6,095 nucleotides of DNA from Bdellovibrionales bacterium (GTDB lineage: Bacteria > Bdellovibrionota > Bacteriovoracia > Bacteriovoracales > Bacteriovoracaceae): NCBI GenBank assembly GCA_005791855.1, contig SXUH01000307.1, positions 1 through 6,095 of the forward strand, given 5' to 3'. A model generated the notes under the pieces. It was not told the DNA's origin, made no database searches, and saw only the letters and a program-made list of their open reading frames with translations. Every line of letters starts with the position of its first letter. Positions within the stretch are counted from its first letter, which is position 1. Positions 5,757 through 6,095 of this stretch are shown piece after piece. The position numbers and the translations under genes were made by a program.

Positions 5757-6095
5757 CTAAGAGCAGTATTTACCGGCGAGGGCGATGAGGTCATCCAGGT
5801 TCATGGGCTTATTGAGCTTGATGATCCCGGCGGGGAGGGCCTTCTCATCGAGGGTCCCGGAGGCGGTGCTCAGGGCGAGGGGGATCTTCCCAACGGAGGA
5901 CGCGTGCTCGGTGCGGACCTTGGAAATGAAGGTGAGCCCGTCCATGGTGGGCATTTGGTTATCGACGATGATGAGGGAGGGATAGTCGTGGTGCTCGAGG
6001 CCCGTGAGGTAGTTCAGCGCCTGTTCCCCGTTCTCGAACTGCGATACCTGATAGCCTTCGTTTTCTAAGGCGAAGCAGATAACGTCTCTTACATC
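5757..6095 (-). CDS. Response-regulator receiver domain protein, N-terminus beyond the window
   Basis: The frame is open from the right edge to a TAG at 5757, giving 112 residues. It is a CheY-like receiver domain lacking roughly its first ten residues, including the acidic DD pair. Numbered within the visible part, the phospho-acceptor is Asp45 in LIIVDNQMPTMDG, the switch Thr/Ser is at Thr77 in LALSTAS, and the conserved Lys is Lys96 in NKPMNLDDL. The preceding helix (DVRDVICFALENEGYQV) and NGEQAL are typical. The protein ends about 16 residues after Lys96, so no output domain follows. It is either a stand-alone receiver or the C-terminal receiver of a longer hybrid protein; the closeness of the visible start to a normal receiver N-terminus does not separate these. 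The Met at 5954 is internal, not the start. It precedes the hydrolase gene on the same strand, with no terminator seen in the 52-base gap. Confidence 0.9.
   Translation of the reverse strand, partial: DVRDVICFALENEGYQVSQFENGEQALNYLTGLEHHDYPSLIIVDNQMPTMDGLTFISKVRTEHASSVGKIPLALSTASGTLDEKALPAGIIKLNKPMNLDDLIALAGKYCS

Overview
The window is GC-rich, with strong G/C preference at third codon positions (Leu CTC, Ser TCC, Arg CGG, Gly GGG), except for an AT-richer stretch at about 3400-3600. An outer-membrane TolC-type channel together with an RND inner-membrane pump points to a Gram-negative bacterium. The secreted lysyl-endopeptidase-like protease fits a predatory, saprophytic or proteolytic lineage such as Myxococcota, Bdellovibrionota or Lysobacter-type gammaproteobacteria. 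The sequence alone does not settle which, so the taxonomy is only a suggestion.

Layout, left to right. Positions 3384 down to 1 (minus strand) hold a tightly packed drug-efflux operon: a MarR-family regulator, then a TolC-family outer-membrane factor, then the N-terminal 579 residues of an RND (HAE1-type) pump that runs off the left edge. marR and tolC overlap by 14 bases; tolC and the RND gene overlap as ATGA. No membrane-fusion (AcrA-like) adaptor lies between them; it may lie beyond the left edge or elsewhere in the genome. Upstream of marR is a good sigma70-like promoter whose -10 runs into two GTTAAC repeats, a likely autoregulatory operator.

Positions 3385-3599 form a divergent intergenic region. 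To its right, on the plus strand, is a secreted trypsin-fold protease of the Achromobacter protease I (lysyl endopeptidase) family. It has a signal peptide, a propeptide of about 145 residues, a likely self-cleavage site after Lys166, all six disulfide cysteines and a complete catalytic triad. The gene ends in a strong intrinsic terminator.

Positions 4871-5704 (minus, convergent with the protease) encode an alpha/beta hydrolase with a GHSLGG nucleophile elbow behind a Pro/Lys/Ala-rich N-terminal region of about 100 residues. Its stop codon lies in the loop of the protease terminator. Upstream of it, and probably co-transcribed, is the C-terminal end of a response-regulator receiver domain (5757-6095) that runs off the right edge.

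The efflux operon is self-explanatory: the MarR protein presumably represses its own promoter until a ligand binds. A perfect TATAAT on the plus strand overlaps the same operator, so the protease gene could share this control; that is inference. I see no mobile elements, CRISPR arrays, tRNA or rRNA genes.
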